A stretch of 64,000 bases of DNA from Apostichopus japonicus (GCF_037975245.1 NC_092573.1:25821265-25885264), one strand, 5' to 3'; positions 1 to 14,212 are shown, counted from the stretch's first letter. Numbers and translations: made by a program. Notes: generated from the letters alone by a model not told the origin.

Positions 1-3000
1 CCACTTCTTAATTCAGACGAATTCAAATCCCATTTTGCAAAATATGGAGAGCTGATCGATTGTGTGCTCATGAAAGACTCAGAATCTGAACGTAATAGAG
101 GATTTGGATTTGTCAAATATAAGGATCCTGAAAATGCTGAAGATGTACTTAACAGTGGGGATGTAGTCCTTAATGGCAAGAAGGTAAGTATTTAAAGTGG
201 AGATTATCAGAAGTGTCACTATCTTATATCCAACAATTTTTTTTTTTTCTCTTCATTTTTTATTGATTTCGGTTTTCATAACCCTAGTCGGATTCAGTCA
301 TTTTTGAAGTTTGATACGGACCCTAAATTATTGAAAGTGATTATTGTGATATTTTTAAATGTAAAGAAATATTTGCAAGTCCAAGAAAGCTCTTGTTTTC
401 ATCATGTTGGCAACCATTCTAAATGCATTTTTGTCTTGTGAAGACATCCCATTAAGTCTTTGATCCAAAATCAACAACAAAGGGTGGATGTCAACAAAAT
501 ATGGATATATTGATATCGATATTGGCCCTCCAGCATGTAGACAGAGCTTATGGCCCCCCTTATACAGACATTATACCACTCACTCAGCCTAGTGACATGA
601 GTTATCCCATTTATTGCATTGAAGTAAAGGGAATCGTCCCAAAAATTGGTACTTGGTCATTACACAGAGATGAGAGCCCAACTTTGCTGGTGTATAGAGA
701 CGTAATGCTAGGCTATGAAGTGTGCTGCATAGATTGACGTTAGTACCTTGAAAAGTTGTTCTTCATTTCTGGTGTTCTAAGTGGGGTGTGCAATGGGTAT
801 ATATATCTGTTTAAATTATGAATGCCCTCTAAATGTCTTCTTCCCCCAGTGTTGTCAGTGTGGTGGGTTGGAAGAGTTTGCAAATGAACATGTTGGTGCA
901 CAGAGATATCAAGACCATCATAAGCAACAACAGAATATATCCATTCAGTGCTCTCATTCTATAATTGGCAGGCTATTCTTGGTTTTCTAATTTCTATGAA
1001 ACATTGCCTTGATAATTTCATGTTGCATTGTCGTCTTTTGTTATTTAGCTTGACCCCAAAAAATGTACCCCACGTGGTAGTAACCAGAGAGTAGAGAGGA
1101 AACCTAATGTACAACTGGCAGATGCTGACACTCCACATAAAATCTTCATTGGGGGAGTCCCTCAGGGTATCAACGAGAGGGATATAACCTTACTCTTCTC
1201 AAGGTTTGGATCGGTAAGTTATCCCTATTGTTCTCAGTCATGGATTGTATTTAAATTTACACATTTACACAAATATGAACCAGTTTTTTTCCTTGGTATT
1301 GGTAATTAGATTTCCAGGGATGCTTTGTAGAAGACATTTCCAATCTGTTCAAAGTTGACATTGTATTCTTGTATTCAGTGTTGTTGGTCTTCTTTAACAT
1401 GCACTAGTAGAGGATGTTAATTTTCATATCTTTTAAATTGCCTTACAGATTCAGTATTTCATTATTATCACACCATATATCTTTCATTTCGTCTTAAAAC
1501 CTTAAATTCAGCTATGCAGCCTACAGTTACATTGTAATGTTGATAAATTCTCTTAATTTATTACTTTGCATTTTTTGTTTCTTGAATTTACATAATGGAA
1601 TTTGGAGATCTTGTCTAGAATTCATTGCAATATTTCTCTTCATTCCATTTCTACAAACAGCAACTGATTTCAAATTGGCCACTTGCTTAGTTTTGTTGAT
1701 TGCTTCAATCTTTAGGAATATTTTTTTAAGCATTTCTTTGTTGGTGTTTTTGGTTTTGATTTTGTTGTAAACACCTGCCTTTTTTATTCTCAGGTATCTG
1801 CTGTCAAATTAGCTCAAGATCCAGATACAAAGAGAAACAAAGGTCAGTGGTACCATTTCATACTCATTAAGTCTAAATAGTTTACATTAGCATTTCAGCT
1901 CTCCTGTAATACATGTATTAGAATTTAGCAGAACATCCTAAATGGTGGTGTGGTTGAATTATTGTCCAAAATAATCGTTGATTGTTCGAAAATTAACAGT
2001 GTAATTGTGGTTACCCAAGAAAGTCTACCAAACCAGACAAACCTTGAGGAGTAAATGACAATGACAGAGGAGAGGAAAATGACCAACCCCAAAAGAGAGG
2101 ATGGGGAGGGGGGGGGGGTTGGCAGGGGCGGGGGATATTTATATTGTTTCAGTGCACACAAATATGCGGCTGGTAGGTTCAATAAATATGGACTGACAAA
2201 CGTGATAAACTATTGCATTTTGCTTGATCATAGATCTTGTAATGTAAAATGTAGGATTTTACTTGAATACTTTGGAAACAGGGGTGTGCTGTTTTGGCAA
2301 TTTCCGATTTTCAGTCATAGTGGGAATTAGATAAGATTAGTGGATGGGCCTGCCCTCGGCCAACCACGTGGGCTAGAACTCAATCTCCCTAGCCCTGCCT
2401 CCCCCTCAACCCTCTCCAACCCAGGTATGTAAAATTAGTAACCCCCCTACCCTGAAGAGAGAGATAATGCGGTTTTGTTTTATACAGTAGGCCTGTCACC
2501 ATCATTGTGGCTCTACCCGTGAAGTGTATCAGAAACACGTCTTCCTTTGTTGAGAATGGATAACAATAGCACACCATCAAAATGTGAAAAAGCTCAATAC
2601 ATTTTACCCTTTCCCAAATACTTTGGAAGGCATATCTGTGCCTTAAGATTTAAGCAAACAAGTCAGTTTGACCAAACACTATACCATAACTATGTATCAA
2701 TAAAAATGTATGTTTTGTTACACATATTTCACCTTTTTTGAACTGTGAGCGTCATTACACGATATTTTAATATTCTATTCACACTATTTCTCCTGTGAAG
2801 GAATACAACAGTAGTTACATACGAAGCACTGAGGTGTGCATGTTACTTGTACTTCAGAGTGAAATACTTAAGCTATTGTACTTTTAAGCTTGAGACCTCT
2901 AGTTTCATGCTATTATCACTACCATTTATTTATGTATTATTTCTTTTAACTACTTTAACTACAAGAAGTATTTTTCAGTTTTATCTTTCCTAGGTTTTTC

Positions 3001-6000
3001 AAGCTACATAATTCCTAAGGGGTATGGTACCACCTCTCTTAAACTCGCATAACTCACATTAGAAGTCTGATTATCTTGGTTCGTTCGCTCACAAAGTCTG
3101 TTCTTGTTCGTTATTTGACATGACATGACAAACTGTTAGCTTTGCAAAATCCCTTGGACTGTACACAGATATTTCCAAACGCAGTACCGGAACTTGAGCA
3201 CAGCTACATATTTATTCCACCTTTAACTTGGATTGGAATGATTGCAACTCAGAAATGGATGCATTTGATAACTGACTATAGTCAGAGACATGGACCACAT
3301 TTATCCTGATTTTGATTGGTATGGACGACCATCAGTGCAATACTTTGCTAGATGGATTTGGCTCCAATCCTTCTTTTTTTTTCGCAATTGTAATTTGAAA
3401 GAGTTGTGACCTTACACTCCCGAGAGACACTTCACTGACATACGTAAGACTGAACTTTAGACCAGCAATGGCCAAAGTTACTGTACCTTGCTATACTTGA
3501 TGGAAATGACCTTTGCCCTTAGATCATACTGGCTTGAAACTGCTTCTTTGAACTGCAATAATTGTATTTAGTGACCTTTCTCTCAAAGTTAGTGAGTTAT
3601 GTGTGTTTAAGTGCAGGTGTGTATGGTGTAGCTAAGCTAAGTTTATCTACGCTACCTACCTACCTTCCTGTTTAGGCTTTGGATTCGTGTCCTTCATGCA
3701 AGAGAGAAGTGCCCTGGAAGCATGCAAAGAACACTTTGTGGATTGCGGTGGCAAACAAGTACATACTTAAGTCACTAGTTTCTAAGTATAATTTTTATTC
3801 TTTATCATTATTACTTATCGTAAAGGACTTGGAGCATCCTATAGTGACAGCAATGTATTGAAATAGTAAGTAATTTACGGTACAATGTTTTAAGTTTCCT
3901 GATTCAAGTAAAGTACAAAAATACCAGCAACTTTACCCTGGAATTTAAATAACGGCGTAACGCCCTCTGTCCACAATTTACTGTGTGCACTCCCTTTGTT
4001 TAGTACGGGAGTTGTATAATACTAAGTATTGACTTAAGTACAGATACAGTAGATCACAAATAAGCTAGATCATAAATTACTCAGACTTAAGTACCAACTT
4101 AAGTATTTAAGTAAGATGTTAATTCTGCTATTCATCCACACTATTCTGAGTTAAGCATTAAAACTATCAGTATGCTCCAAGGTGTCTTTATTTTTCTTGT
4201 TTTGTAATGTCTTGTGTACTTAATCACATTATTGTATTCATATACTAACATCATATATATATGTGTGTATTCAGCCTGCAAGTGACAGTTCTGAAGGGAG
4301 AGTGAAATTTTTGTTCAATTTGGTGATCTTAACCAATCTGTACGTCAACATGAAAAGATAGACTTACTGTTTTTCTCTTTGTCTTCAAACTTGGCGAGAC
4401 CTTTCACTCTTATTTATTTCTGCCCACTGTTTTGGGGGGTCCTATTGAATGAACTGGCCTTTGTTTGTAGTTTCCAGATATCTGCATATGACCCTTCATG
4501 CTAAAATGTTTCGTTGTTCAAGTTATCTGTTATGAGCAAATATTCTGTGTGTTTTGATTGTTTGTTTAGTTTTGTTCTTTATAACAATTTGTGCATACAT
4601 ATCAGGATCTTTCCCAGTTGATAGCAGAGAACTGAAGCTTTACTGTATCCATTTAATTGAAAACTGTGTTGCCATTGACATCAAAAAACTGTTTGACAAA
4701 CTTGTTTTCCAGGAATTTCTTAACAAGTTTGCTGTAGACTAAGTACAAAATGTCAGTATGTAAGGCGTTCTAGGGGATTTTCAGAACTTTAAATGAAATT
4801 TTAAAACCTACTAATGTACTACTTGGTGTGCTTATCGTCAAATTGGACAAAGTTCTAGAGGTATGTAAAGTTTTACATTCACAGTGAACTGGAAGTTCAG
4901 AAGCATCAGTTAAAAGGAAATCGACACATTAGTGGCAAATTTATCTGAAGGGCCTAAATTATTGGACTTTGCCCAGAATAATTGATGTAAATATGTACCA
5001 AACAGCAATTTTCAGAACCTTAAGATGGATCAGTATTAATGTATGAGATGACAATGAATGTTAGCCTATATAGAGTGTTAACACTTGGCCCGGTCATTTA
5101 CAGGTTACCTCTGAAATATTAGCATAGTAAGCATCTCTGCTTCTGCTCACTATCTCTAATTCACATGACAATACCTTGCACTCAGCAGACTCCATTTGAT
5201 ATCCCCTTTCTCTTAGGTGGAGTGTAAGCCAGCTCGTAAGGCCCAGAAATCTGGAATGAAAGATGGCGGGGGCTTCTATGGCGGTGACTTTAACGGAGGC
5301 AACAACTGGCAAGGAGGACCAGGGGGTGGCCCAGGCAATGGACCGTATGGCTATATGCAAGGTCTGTGCTTGAAGAGTAATTAATTAAAAAGAGTAATTA
5401 ATTCAGGGCAGTGAGTGAGAAACATATATGTACAGTTGCTGTCTATTCTTGTCATCAGATGGTGATTTCTATTCCTTATTGAGTGTTTAATTGTAATATT
5501 TGATGACGGTTGCGTTGCTATCAAAGCCTAAGAAAGTTGAAAGAATGCATTGTTGACCTAGATCTGTCTAGTATGTAGATGACACACTTAGTTGAATGGT
5601 TGCAACCAGATACTACAGAAACTCTTGACACTGGAGAGCACCCAAGCAAGGTGTGGTTAATGGTTTATTACACAGTAGACATTACCATTTAATTATAATG
5701 GGTGTCTGATGTAGACTAGATGTAGACTACTTTAGCAATGAATCCAAACATAGACAGTCAGGGTTGGCTCCTTGAAACACTGTTGAGAGTAGCATAGTGG
5801 TGAGAGAACATGATGCCAGATAAAAATATGGATATGCCTGCTACCAAAACAAAAACTTTGAATTCTGAGTATACTGTAAATCATTCCTGTGTTGTGTTTT
5901 TTTTTTTTTAATGTTCTACCAATGTACCCAATCATATGCTGTAAAGAATTCTGAAGAAAACAAAGATTATTTTCACAAGTAGTTTGTTCATTGGAGCTTT

Positions 6001-9000
6001 CACTGACATTCACTAACTTAAATGTACTGTCTTGCAGTAAAAAGTAGTAAACAGGTAAGACAACAAGTTGTTCTTAATGTGACTATACACATAACTGTTC
6101 CAATGGCCTAACATTAGGCTTGCAGATACACACGCATAATGAAAATGGGTTTAAGTTCAATGCATAATGAAAGGGTACCTGAGGGACCAAAATTTCTTTG
6201 CATTTGGAGTTTTTCAGGAAAATTTATGTTTATACCTTTGTTTTCTTTCTCGTCAGGTGGAGGTGGCCAAGGTTGGGGTGGTGGTCCACAACAACAAATG
6301 GGTGAGTTATTACTTCTTGTCTTAGGTAGTAGGCTATGATTTTCTTCTTCCTTTTTGTCCTATTTCTTGTGAATGTTAATGTTAGAATTCATGTTAAAAC
6401 CATGTCCATGTGTGTGGAATTTGAAGTAAGTAAATTACTACAGAATATTAGATTTTAAATTTATGTTAAGTTTGAAACAAGGTAGTGAGAATTGTCAAGA
6501 ATCTTACTGGTAGAAGATAAGAAGAATGCTATTTATTTCTTTTACATGGAATAGGGAATTTTGGAGGTCATGGCAACTTTGGCAGTCCGGGAGGCTTTGG
6601 TAACCAGGGTGGCTACGGTGGTAACCAAGGAGGTTTTGGCGGAGGGTACGGAGGAGGAGGAGGAAACCGGGGTGCCAACCAAGGAGGAGGTTTCGGTGGT
6701 GGATATGGTGGTCTTCAGAATGGTGGTGGATTTGGAAGTGGCGGCCAAGGAGGAGGTGGAGGCGGTGGTTTTGGCAATCAATATAACCAGGGCGGTTTTG
6801 GTAAGTGTCGTTGTGGATTTCTAACAGACAGTTTCTGCACCATAAATGTGCAACACAATGAGCATGTTTATCTACATAAGATATGTGTAGGCGAATATGT
6901 AGTCAGGTACAACTTATCAAGAAGGAAGTTTATCGATATATATATGTGGTTGGTTGGCTACAACACTTCTATCGTTTATTTAGCGAGGATGGTTTGCATC
7001 AGTAAAAGTTATTTTCAGTGATCTTTGTGGATGGTGGGTTGTATGATTCCTGATAAAAGACAGAATAAGTAACACCATTCTATTGCTCATCTGTCATCTT
7101 GCAAATATGTCTTAGATAATGCCAGCATTTGACCATGGTTGGCCCACATAGTCATACCCCCTCTCTCTGTCAAAGTTGTATTTAAATACTTACTACAGGC
7201 CTATCCTCTGGAGGAGGGGATGCAGCCCCTACAGGTAAAGGCCCTGGACAGACCGCAGGTAACAATCACTCAGCCAGTTGAAACCTTACTTTTCTTTCAC
7301 CTTGTTTAAAGTTGCAGTTTGCAATCTTTGCATTTGATAAATCTTCTTCTGTTAATGGAATTAAACGTTGCAGCAGCAAAAGAAAATAATTTTCGTACCA
7401 GAAGAGCAATGATGCTGTCATATATTGACCTGTCCATTTACTTGGAAATGCCCTTCATAACAAAGTCAGTGAAAGATTATCCCCAATTTGGACAAGCATA
7501 TACAGGATTCATATTTTATTACTTGTCGGAGGCAAAAGGAATCTATTTGATGATGTCGTTTGTCTGTGTGTTTCTGTGTTTGAGTGTGTGTATGATGCCT
7601 TGACTTGTAAACAGGATAACTCAAAAACTAAATGGTGGGGGAACCTCATATTTGGTACGTAGATGCACCTGGAGGTCAAACGTCAAAAGAGGTCAAAGTC
7701 CATAATCCTTGTAAACATGTTAACTCTCAAAGTAGAGGTTGTTTGAACTCCATATGTAGTACATGGTTGCATGTTATTGAGTAGAAGAACCAACTGTTTC
7801 TGTTTTGATTCCATATATAATTGAGGAAGCTCTCCATGATTTGGGCAGCTGAGTGTTATTTGAGAGAGGAGAACCCTCTGCCGTAGCTATTAGTTGATTT
7901 TGTCTGACTTGGTTGACATCATGTAGTCGTTTTTGGTTCCAAGAAGGTCCTCATCAGGGAACACGGTTAACCCCTTCTGTCTGAAAGGTTCCTTAATTGC
8001 CAAGGGATGGGAAAGCAACCCAAGTATCATCAATTCAATGTAGCTGCAGTAACTAGGTTAAATATGAAAAAAAACATAGATACCCAATTGGTTGAGAACA
8101 AGCCATGGGTGTTTCCTCACCCCCAGCCGTTTCCTCACCCCCAGCAGTTTCCTCACCCCCAGCCACATTAGTGTTTACTGTAATTACTCTCTCACAATGC
8201 ATGTAACATTCTGACTTCTATTACCACAAGTGGTGCTTTCAAGACTTTGCATGTATTCATTCGGGTGATTCACAAGCCAGTGAAAGAGACTAAATATTAT
8301 TGGAATCAGTTTTTCAGTGTCTGACTTTTGATACTATTGAATTACTGAGTGTTTCGTCTTGTTTTGCTCCAGAGGCAAACTTTTCTTTGGTTTATGAATT
8401 CTATTTTAACTTATTGTTAACAAGTTCCTGTTCTTGTTGTCTTTGAGCATTATTTTTAATAATTTTTGAAAGCAAATGTATGGTGCTTTTGTGTAACTAT
8501 CCATACAAAATGTGAAATGTAAGTTATTCCCTAGAAGCTACTTCATTTGGTTTACCTGAGATGAATAAAAAACATTGTTTCCTACCAGTAATGAGTACAG
8601 TATGCCTGTTATATCTGCTGGATGTCAAAGGTCACAGTAAAGGTCAAATGTGAAAAGCCCTATATATGCCTGGAGAGACAGAGTGACCTTATGACATTCA
8701 ACAAGTCAACAGGGTTTTTGCAAAGGTCATGGGTCATTTGAGTTGAAACTCTGACAACCTAGTAACAAATATCTCAAGATGGGGGAGTTAGGAAATGGTA
8801 GAACATGTGCCAATGTTGGAAATAACTGAAGATTTCCAATTTCTTGTGAACAATATGAACCTCCTGAATAATATTAGATTTGGTTTGGTAAAATTGCTAC
8901 AAATTGGCAACCATGTGCAAATAGGTGCTTTTAATGGTAAAAGTTTTCAATTATTTTTCATTGGAGCTTCTATTAAATGAAGCCAGTGTTGTGTCTCATG

Positions 9001-11516
9001 TTTAAGTAACTCTTTTTCTGTGTTCATATCATCAGGTGGTGGCAATCAGGGGTACGGTGGTGGTTACGGAGGTGTTTATGGCAGTAACCAAGGAGGAGAT
9101 CCATACAGTGGAAACAGTGGAGGAGGAGGAGGAGGAGGAGGTGGTGGGAGCAACTATGGAGGTGAGATTTAACAAGATTCATTAAGAACACATTTCCTTG
9201 TCCTTACAATTGAGAGAAACAAGAAATGACAAGAATTATAACAAATATGATGAGAAAATTATCAAGAACATTAACAAATTGTTGCCTGAATTGGTGGGTT
9301 ACAAATGCTTCTTCGCTACGACCAAATGAAAGGGAGTTTGTACGGTTACAAAATGTTCCATTATTATTTAAGCCTGAGAGAGTAGTTTGTTCCTAATAAA
9401 GATGCCTAGGTTATCAAAGCCTTGTAACATTTAGGCTTTACAGTGTCCAGTTAGACTAACTGTATCATCAGAGAGATAGATATATATATATATGTAATAG
9501 TACTGATTTGGATTTGGCCGTAGTTACTAAGCAATACTAAGATCAATTAAATGTTAAGGTTAGATCACCTCTGTGTCTTTGGGGTCCGTCTCTCCGAAAC
9601 AGGGCCAATGGGTGGCTACCATCATGAAGCATCGCGTTATGGGCCACAGAGAGGGAACTTCGGCATTGGTCCTGGACCCGGGCCCATGTCCCAAAATGGT
9701 AATGAGGGTTGAAATGATCACCTTCTTGTCGTGTGCAGTGTACGGAGAGAATTAGAATGGAGGAGATTGAATGTCTGACTCTTGACAGTTATATTATATG
9801 TGTGTGTGTGGTTTCATTTTTCCTGTTCATCTTTTTTCCCTCTTCATTTGTGTAGTTGTTTAACCCATATTTTGCCTGCTAACTTTCATTGCATGGCTGG
9901 AAACTGAAAGATAAAAAAAAAAAAAAAACGGTCATGTGCACAGATTTCACATTAAAGAACACCTTGGCCTGAATGTTGTCTTTCCAAAGGTTGGGGTTAT
10001 CAAATGCTGACATTTGAGGATGGCCACGGACATATTTACAACTTCACTGTCGATTGGGCGATACCAAAAACTGGTCAAAATTGCATTGTGCGCTTGATAT
10101 CATTGCTTGGCCACTACCATTTCCACCTTCCACTCATTCCACCATCCTTCAACTGCGCCTGTCGTGTTGTAGCACTGTTTTGTCAAGCATGATTTTCATC
10201 TGCTTTGTAGAGTTTATTTTAAATTCATAAAACTGCTTCATTTGTGCAAAATTGTGTTGATAATGGTCATGGTCCTCTTTTTATAAGTCTATAGTTTGCA
10301 CTTTATCATTGGCTAGTGGTGTCAGGTTCTCATTGGCAATGTGGGTGTCTAGTTAGCACTGTATCATTGGTGTCAGGTGTTCTCATATTGTTATGGTGGT
10401 GTATGCTCTGCTAGTCTCTCTGTGTAATAGGCATAGGCCTCGAAATCTAGGCTTCTTGCCAGTGAATTGTACCATTGGCCAGTGGAAATTAAAGGCACTG
10501 GCAATTTTCTGACAATAGACATTAAGAACTTAAAACGAATGGTAAGTCTGTTAACAATCGCCAGTCGAAGAATCGATAAGATGAGCTCTTTGTCATTGCC
10601 TGTTATCATCAGATATTATTTGATGACTCTCAAAGACCTACCCAGTAACTGATGTGTGTTTTAACTCATAAAAAATGCCAGTGAAACCTTGATTTTAGCC
10701 AGTAGATATTTTAGCAGTGATATTTTTAGCAAGTGAACTTATAATTGTGAAATTTTAGGCCTTAGGGTTACAAGATATTTCATTTCATTAGGTCCAGCAA
10801 ATGCTTGTTGGACGGCACCATCAATCTCTCCTTTATTCTTTCTCTTTTATTTAAATAGGAACAAATCACTGGTCTTGATTTACATCTCATTTTCTTTTCA
10901 GAATCAGAGCTTTCTCTTATTTTTACAGCTTAACAAATGATTCTTATTTTCTTGCTAAGATATATTTATGCTATAATTGCATTGTCTCACTATTGACCCC
11001 TGTTGGGTAACCTTGCATTGTTTCCCATGTCCCTCCCCATTTTCCACACTTTCACCTCTCTCCCAGATGCTGATAGCTTTATTAGCATTTATTTCATTTG
11101 AAAATTCTATATCTCTCATCAAGAAAATTATTTTTGGTTAAATGTCACCAATGATACTGTCAATCTAGATTTTTGTTTTTAGTCGTATACGTAAAAATAA
11201 AAGTTACTTGCAACGATTTAAACGTTAAAAAAATTTGTTAGAAAAGTTTCTTTTGTTTATAGGAAAGTTGACAGGGAAAGTATCCCCTCTCTTTTAACCA
11301 GGTGGTTATGGCGGTGACATGGGAGGCGGAGGCTATGGAGGAGGAGGAAGTAGTGGTGGCTCAGGAGGTGGATATGGGGGCGGACCAGGTGTTGGTGGAG
11401 GAGGTGGAGGCGTTGGAGGAGGGCAGGATATGTATGGCAGCGGCGGTCCTATGTCGGGCAATTATGGCCAGCAGAGGATGAGCAACACTCAACAATACCA
11501 TCCCTACCGCCGGTGA
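1..11516 (+). CDS. DAZAP1-like hnRNP (two RRMs plus Gly-rich tail), 5' end missing
   Basis: Eleven exons join in one frame: 1-183, 1049-1213, 1794-1842, 3676-3758, 5217-5361, 6257-6301, 6555-6800, 7199-7258, 9036-9161, 9603-9698 and 11302-11516 (stop TGA), giving 470 residues with the N-terminus outside the window. The first exon holds the second half of RRM1, including RNP1 RGFGFVKY. The next has the linker LDPKKCTPRG, close to the DAZAP1 linker, then RRM2 with KIFIGG (RNP2) and KGFGFVSF (RNP1, split by the intron at 1843). From 5217 on the protein is Gly/Tyr/Asn/Gln-rich, ending QQYHPYRR. Known for the family: nuclear and cytoplasmic RNA binding in splicing, mRNA export and translation. The Gly-rich tail is more like hnRNP A/B than the Pro-rich tail of vertebrate DAZAP1, so orthology is not certain. 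All tail introns are phase 1. Membership of the two-RRM hnRNP group is near certain. Confidence 0.92.
7199..7258 (+). other. small tail exon with two in-frame donors
   Basis: This 60-nt exon of the DAZAP1-like gene codes for LSSGGGDAAPTGKGPGQTA. Two GT donors, at 7235 (g|gtaaag) and 7259 (g|gtaaca), lie 24 nt apart and both leave phase 1, so either gives an open frame. The exon is less Gly-rich than its neighbours and is a good candidate for alternative use. Confidence 0.6.
7520..7860 (+). repeat. probable dispersed repeat in an intron
   Basis: The stretch with 'aggaatctat', a TG-rich run, 'ggataactcaaaaac' and 'gaggtcaaa' motifs resembles a repeat style common in marine invertebrate genomes. 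The block 'agaaggaatctat' followed by a TG run recurs near 61625. This is resemblance only; copy number cannot be measured here. Confidence 0.35.
8110..8163 (+). repeat. 17-bp tandem repeat, three copies, intronic
   Basis: The motif GTTTCCTCACCCCCAGC occurs three times in a row with one or two changes, in the 1.8-kb intron before the exon at 9036. No function is implied. Confidence 0.7.
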
Positions 11517-13290
11517 TCAGGGAGACTCTTTTTTATATAAGTTTGTAAATAACTTCATTTTAACCAACTTTTGTCATTTTCAAAAGTCCTTTGTCTTGTC
11601 ATGTGACGTCATGCAGGTTTAGGTTCCTTGTATAGATCCCTTTTCTCGTCCCTCATGACCCATTTCTAGTGCACCTTACTTTGTATCAATGTAGTGTGCA
11701 TGTGTGATGTATGTGGTTGGGCCGTAATTGAAAGTTCCTCATAAAAGTCTGGTCGATCACGACGGAAGATTAAATGTGACAGAAGTTGAAGTGTTTCTTC
11801 TCGTGTTATTCATCTCAACGAAACCCTAGAGTCCAGGGCAAGGTAATCTACCTTTCCTCAGACACATCAATGCTAAATCTGTTAAAAATGCTTCAGTTGG
11901 CCAGACGGTGTCAAAACATCTCGGCCAATTGTTCAGAGATGTACACCTACCCTTACGATGGTGACAACAGAGGACAATGCTGATTAAGTTTTCTGAAGGT
12001 GCGAACTGATTATAGAGCTGGTTTAAATTTAAAGTTTTATATTGTGCGGATTGAAAAACTGCTCACCACCTTCACAATCATCATCATCGCATGATGATGT
12101 TTACATCATTCTCAAAGCCGAATTATCCAAGGTTGGAAACTACCCGGCTACCCCGGCTTCTCAAACTTCTATTACATTATAAAGTTTTGTCAAACTTCCA
12201 ACCTCTCACATCTTGAACTCACTTTTGCAGCTGTTGTAAAAATAGGCAAGTTGCCTCATTTTTTGAAAAGTCTTTTAAGTAAATAAAAATTTGTCAGTCC
12301 ATGAAATGAATGATTTTCCTTAAATTTTAACTCCTTTTTAGAGAGACAGAAAGTTTTCACTTTGGCTGTTGAACTAACCATAAATCAAGCACTCCTAAAA
12401 AGGTGTTAAAAATGTGTGGAATTGTTTGACACACACAGGAATTGTAAATGAAAATTTGTCTATCTTTTGTTTTAGAGCGAGTTTAAGTTGAGAGGAAAAT
12501 TGAGTACAAGGTCATTGGTGGAAAATGATACATATTAAAAACCCACTGCCATTGTAGAATCTGAATTCCCCTTTTTTGTAATATGATTGATTTATAGTCA
12601 TATTTAGCCCTGGACAGGCTTCTTGTTTTTATGTTAGCATTTTTTGTACGGTGATAATGGTCAGTCTGCTTTGTACTATATTGATGATTTTTCCAGGGGA
12701 AGGGGACGAGTAGGGTTGAAAGGAACCGTACCCCAGGGGGGCAAACGGCTTCATGTGATTACCAATGTTATGGTTATATTCCTGGAAGAGACAGGCCCGG
12801 GGGGAGGGATTGGATTGCTGGATCTTTGAAGGAAGAAGTATACAATGGTTACAGGGCACAAGAATTAAGTTAATTTGGTTGTAAAAGTGGGTAAAATTAT
12901 GCTGAAATGTCAGTTTGTAAATTGCAGGTCCGAGAGCTTTTGTTTAATTGTGCACTTTTTTCCATTTCAAATTATCTGAAGTCGGTTGAGAATTGAAAAA
13001 CGGGACTCTTCACTCTGTAAGCATACTAAGGCCAAAAGATGAGACGATCATTTGTTGTGCACTTTGTTTCAAATAAGTTTGACCATACTTGCCTGAAGTT
13101 TGTCAATTCTTTACACACCACATGACTTTTCCTTTGGAGGAAGAGTTTCCTTTTTTGTGGTGATTTCGTTTAATGACCATGACTGGATGAACCCCACCAA
13201 TTGCATTTGTGTATGTCTATGTTAACTCTCTTTTTTTTGTAGGATATTGTTATTTTAAACATTGCAAAATAAATTTTTGTTGTAATTAGA
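11517..13290 (+). other. 3' UTR of the DAZAP1-like gene
   Basis: A long AT-rich stretch follows the stop codon. A poly(A) signal AATAAA lies at 13268-13273, followed by a T/G-rich stretch. An earlier AATAAA is at 12282-12287, so two 3' ends about 1 kb apart are possible. A 9-bp perfect hairpin (CATCATCAT, loop CGC, ATGATGATG) sits at 12079-12099. Open frames inside this stretch have no recognisable product. Confidence 0.65.
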
Positions 13291-13453
13291 AAATTGGCTC
13301 TTTGTTTTACTTGTATCTAGATGTAAGGTATACACCCAGATCATTTCATAAATTACAACAATTATTTGTAGAAGTTAGAAATGATAAATATGTAAATGAT
13401 TGTGAAGCTAGCCAGTTCAGCAATCAACAGACATCTTGGTTGAAGAAGAACGC

Positions 13454-13638
13454 TACTGACTAAGCCCGGAAGAGGGGTAAAGCAAACTTTGACCCCTTCT
13501 ACTGCCTAAGCCCGGAGGAGGGGTAAGGCAAACTTTGACCCCTTCTGCTGCCTAAGCCCGGAGGGGGTAAGGCAAACTTTGACCCCTTCTACTGCCTAAG
13601 CCCAGAGGAGGGAGAGGGCAAACTGTGGCCCCTTCTAC
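13454..13638 (+). repeat. 46-bp tandem repeat, four copies
   Basis: Copies start at about 13454, 13500, 13546 and 13590. Each contains CTAAGCCC, a GGAGG(A/G)GG purine run, GGCAAACTTTGACC and CCTTCT. Copies differ at a few bases and the third is 2 bp shorter. It lies just past the 3' end of the DAZAP1-like gene. Confidence 0.85.
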
Positions 13639-13852
13639 AAGATGTAGTGACAATGATGTTTTAACATTGGTTTATTTTATATACTGAACTCCCTCATGTT
13701 TAAATTGAAATAGGCCTATGCTTAGCAGACTGGATACTCTTAAGAAAAGTCACCCAGGAGTGAACGTGGGCACGAAAAACCTAACTACCAATCGACTGAT
13801 CCGCTCTCAACCCCAGTCCCCTTGCATCGGGACTGTGACTGTGTGTTCATCG

Positions 13853-14204
13853 CAAGGGCGTAGGAACGGGGGGGCGCCAGCCCCCCCAGTGAAAAATATG
13901 GGGGGCGGAAGTTTCATTCCGCTCCGCAAGTCAGAAAACCCCTTTTTCATTTCCAAATGAGAAAACAATCTCATTTGGAGCACCAAATTGCATTTAAGGC
14001 CAGGTAAAAATGCAAAATTCTTTACAAAATGGAGTGGGAGTTGAAGTGTGCTATATTGCACCAAATTGCATCTGAGGCCACCTGGAAATGCAAAAAAATT
14101 CCAAAGGGGAGGGGGACACCCCCTCCCCTTAGACCCCTCCCCCAGGCCAGCCATCAGTCTTCAGCCCCCCCTCCCCCACTCAAAAGTACCTTCCTACGCC
14201 ACTG
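13853..14204 (+). mobile_element. hAT-type MITE, copy 1 (family A)
   Basis: The ends are CAAGGGCGTAGGAA and, on the other strand, CAGTGGCGTAGGAA (12 of 14 match). A perfect 8-bp duplication GTTCATCG flanks it at 13845-13852 and 14205-14212. The 8-bp duplication and CAG-GGCGTAG ends are typical of hAT transposons. There is no transposase; internally it has two copies of a CACCAAATTGCAT motif and a G/C-run hairpin. A near-identical copy is at 33476-33848. Frames read across it are not genes. Confidence 0.92.
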
Positions 14205-14212
14205 GTTCATCG

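Noticed and set aside
6542-6824. Two frames overlapping the Gly-rich exon in other frames
   Set aside because: Shadows of the 6555-6800 exon, whose true frame and phases join its neighbours.
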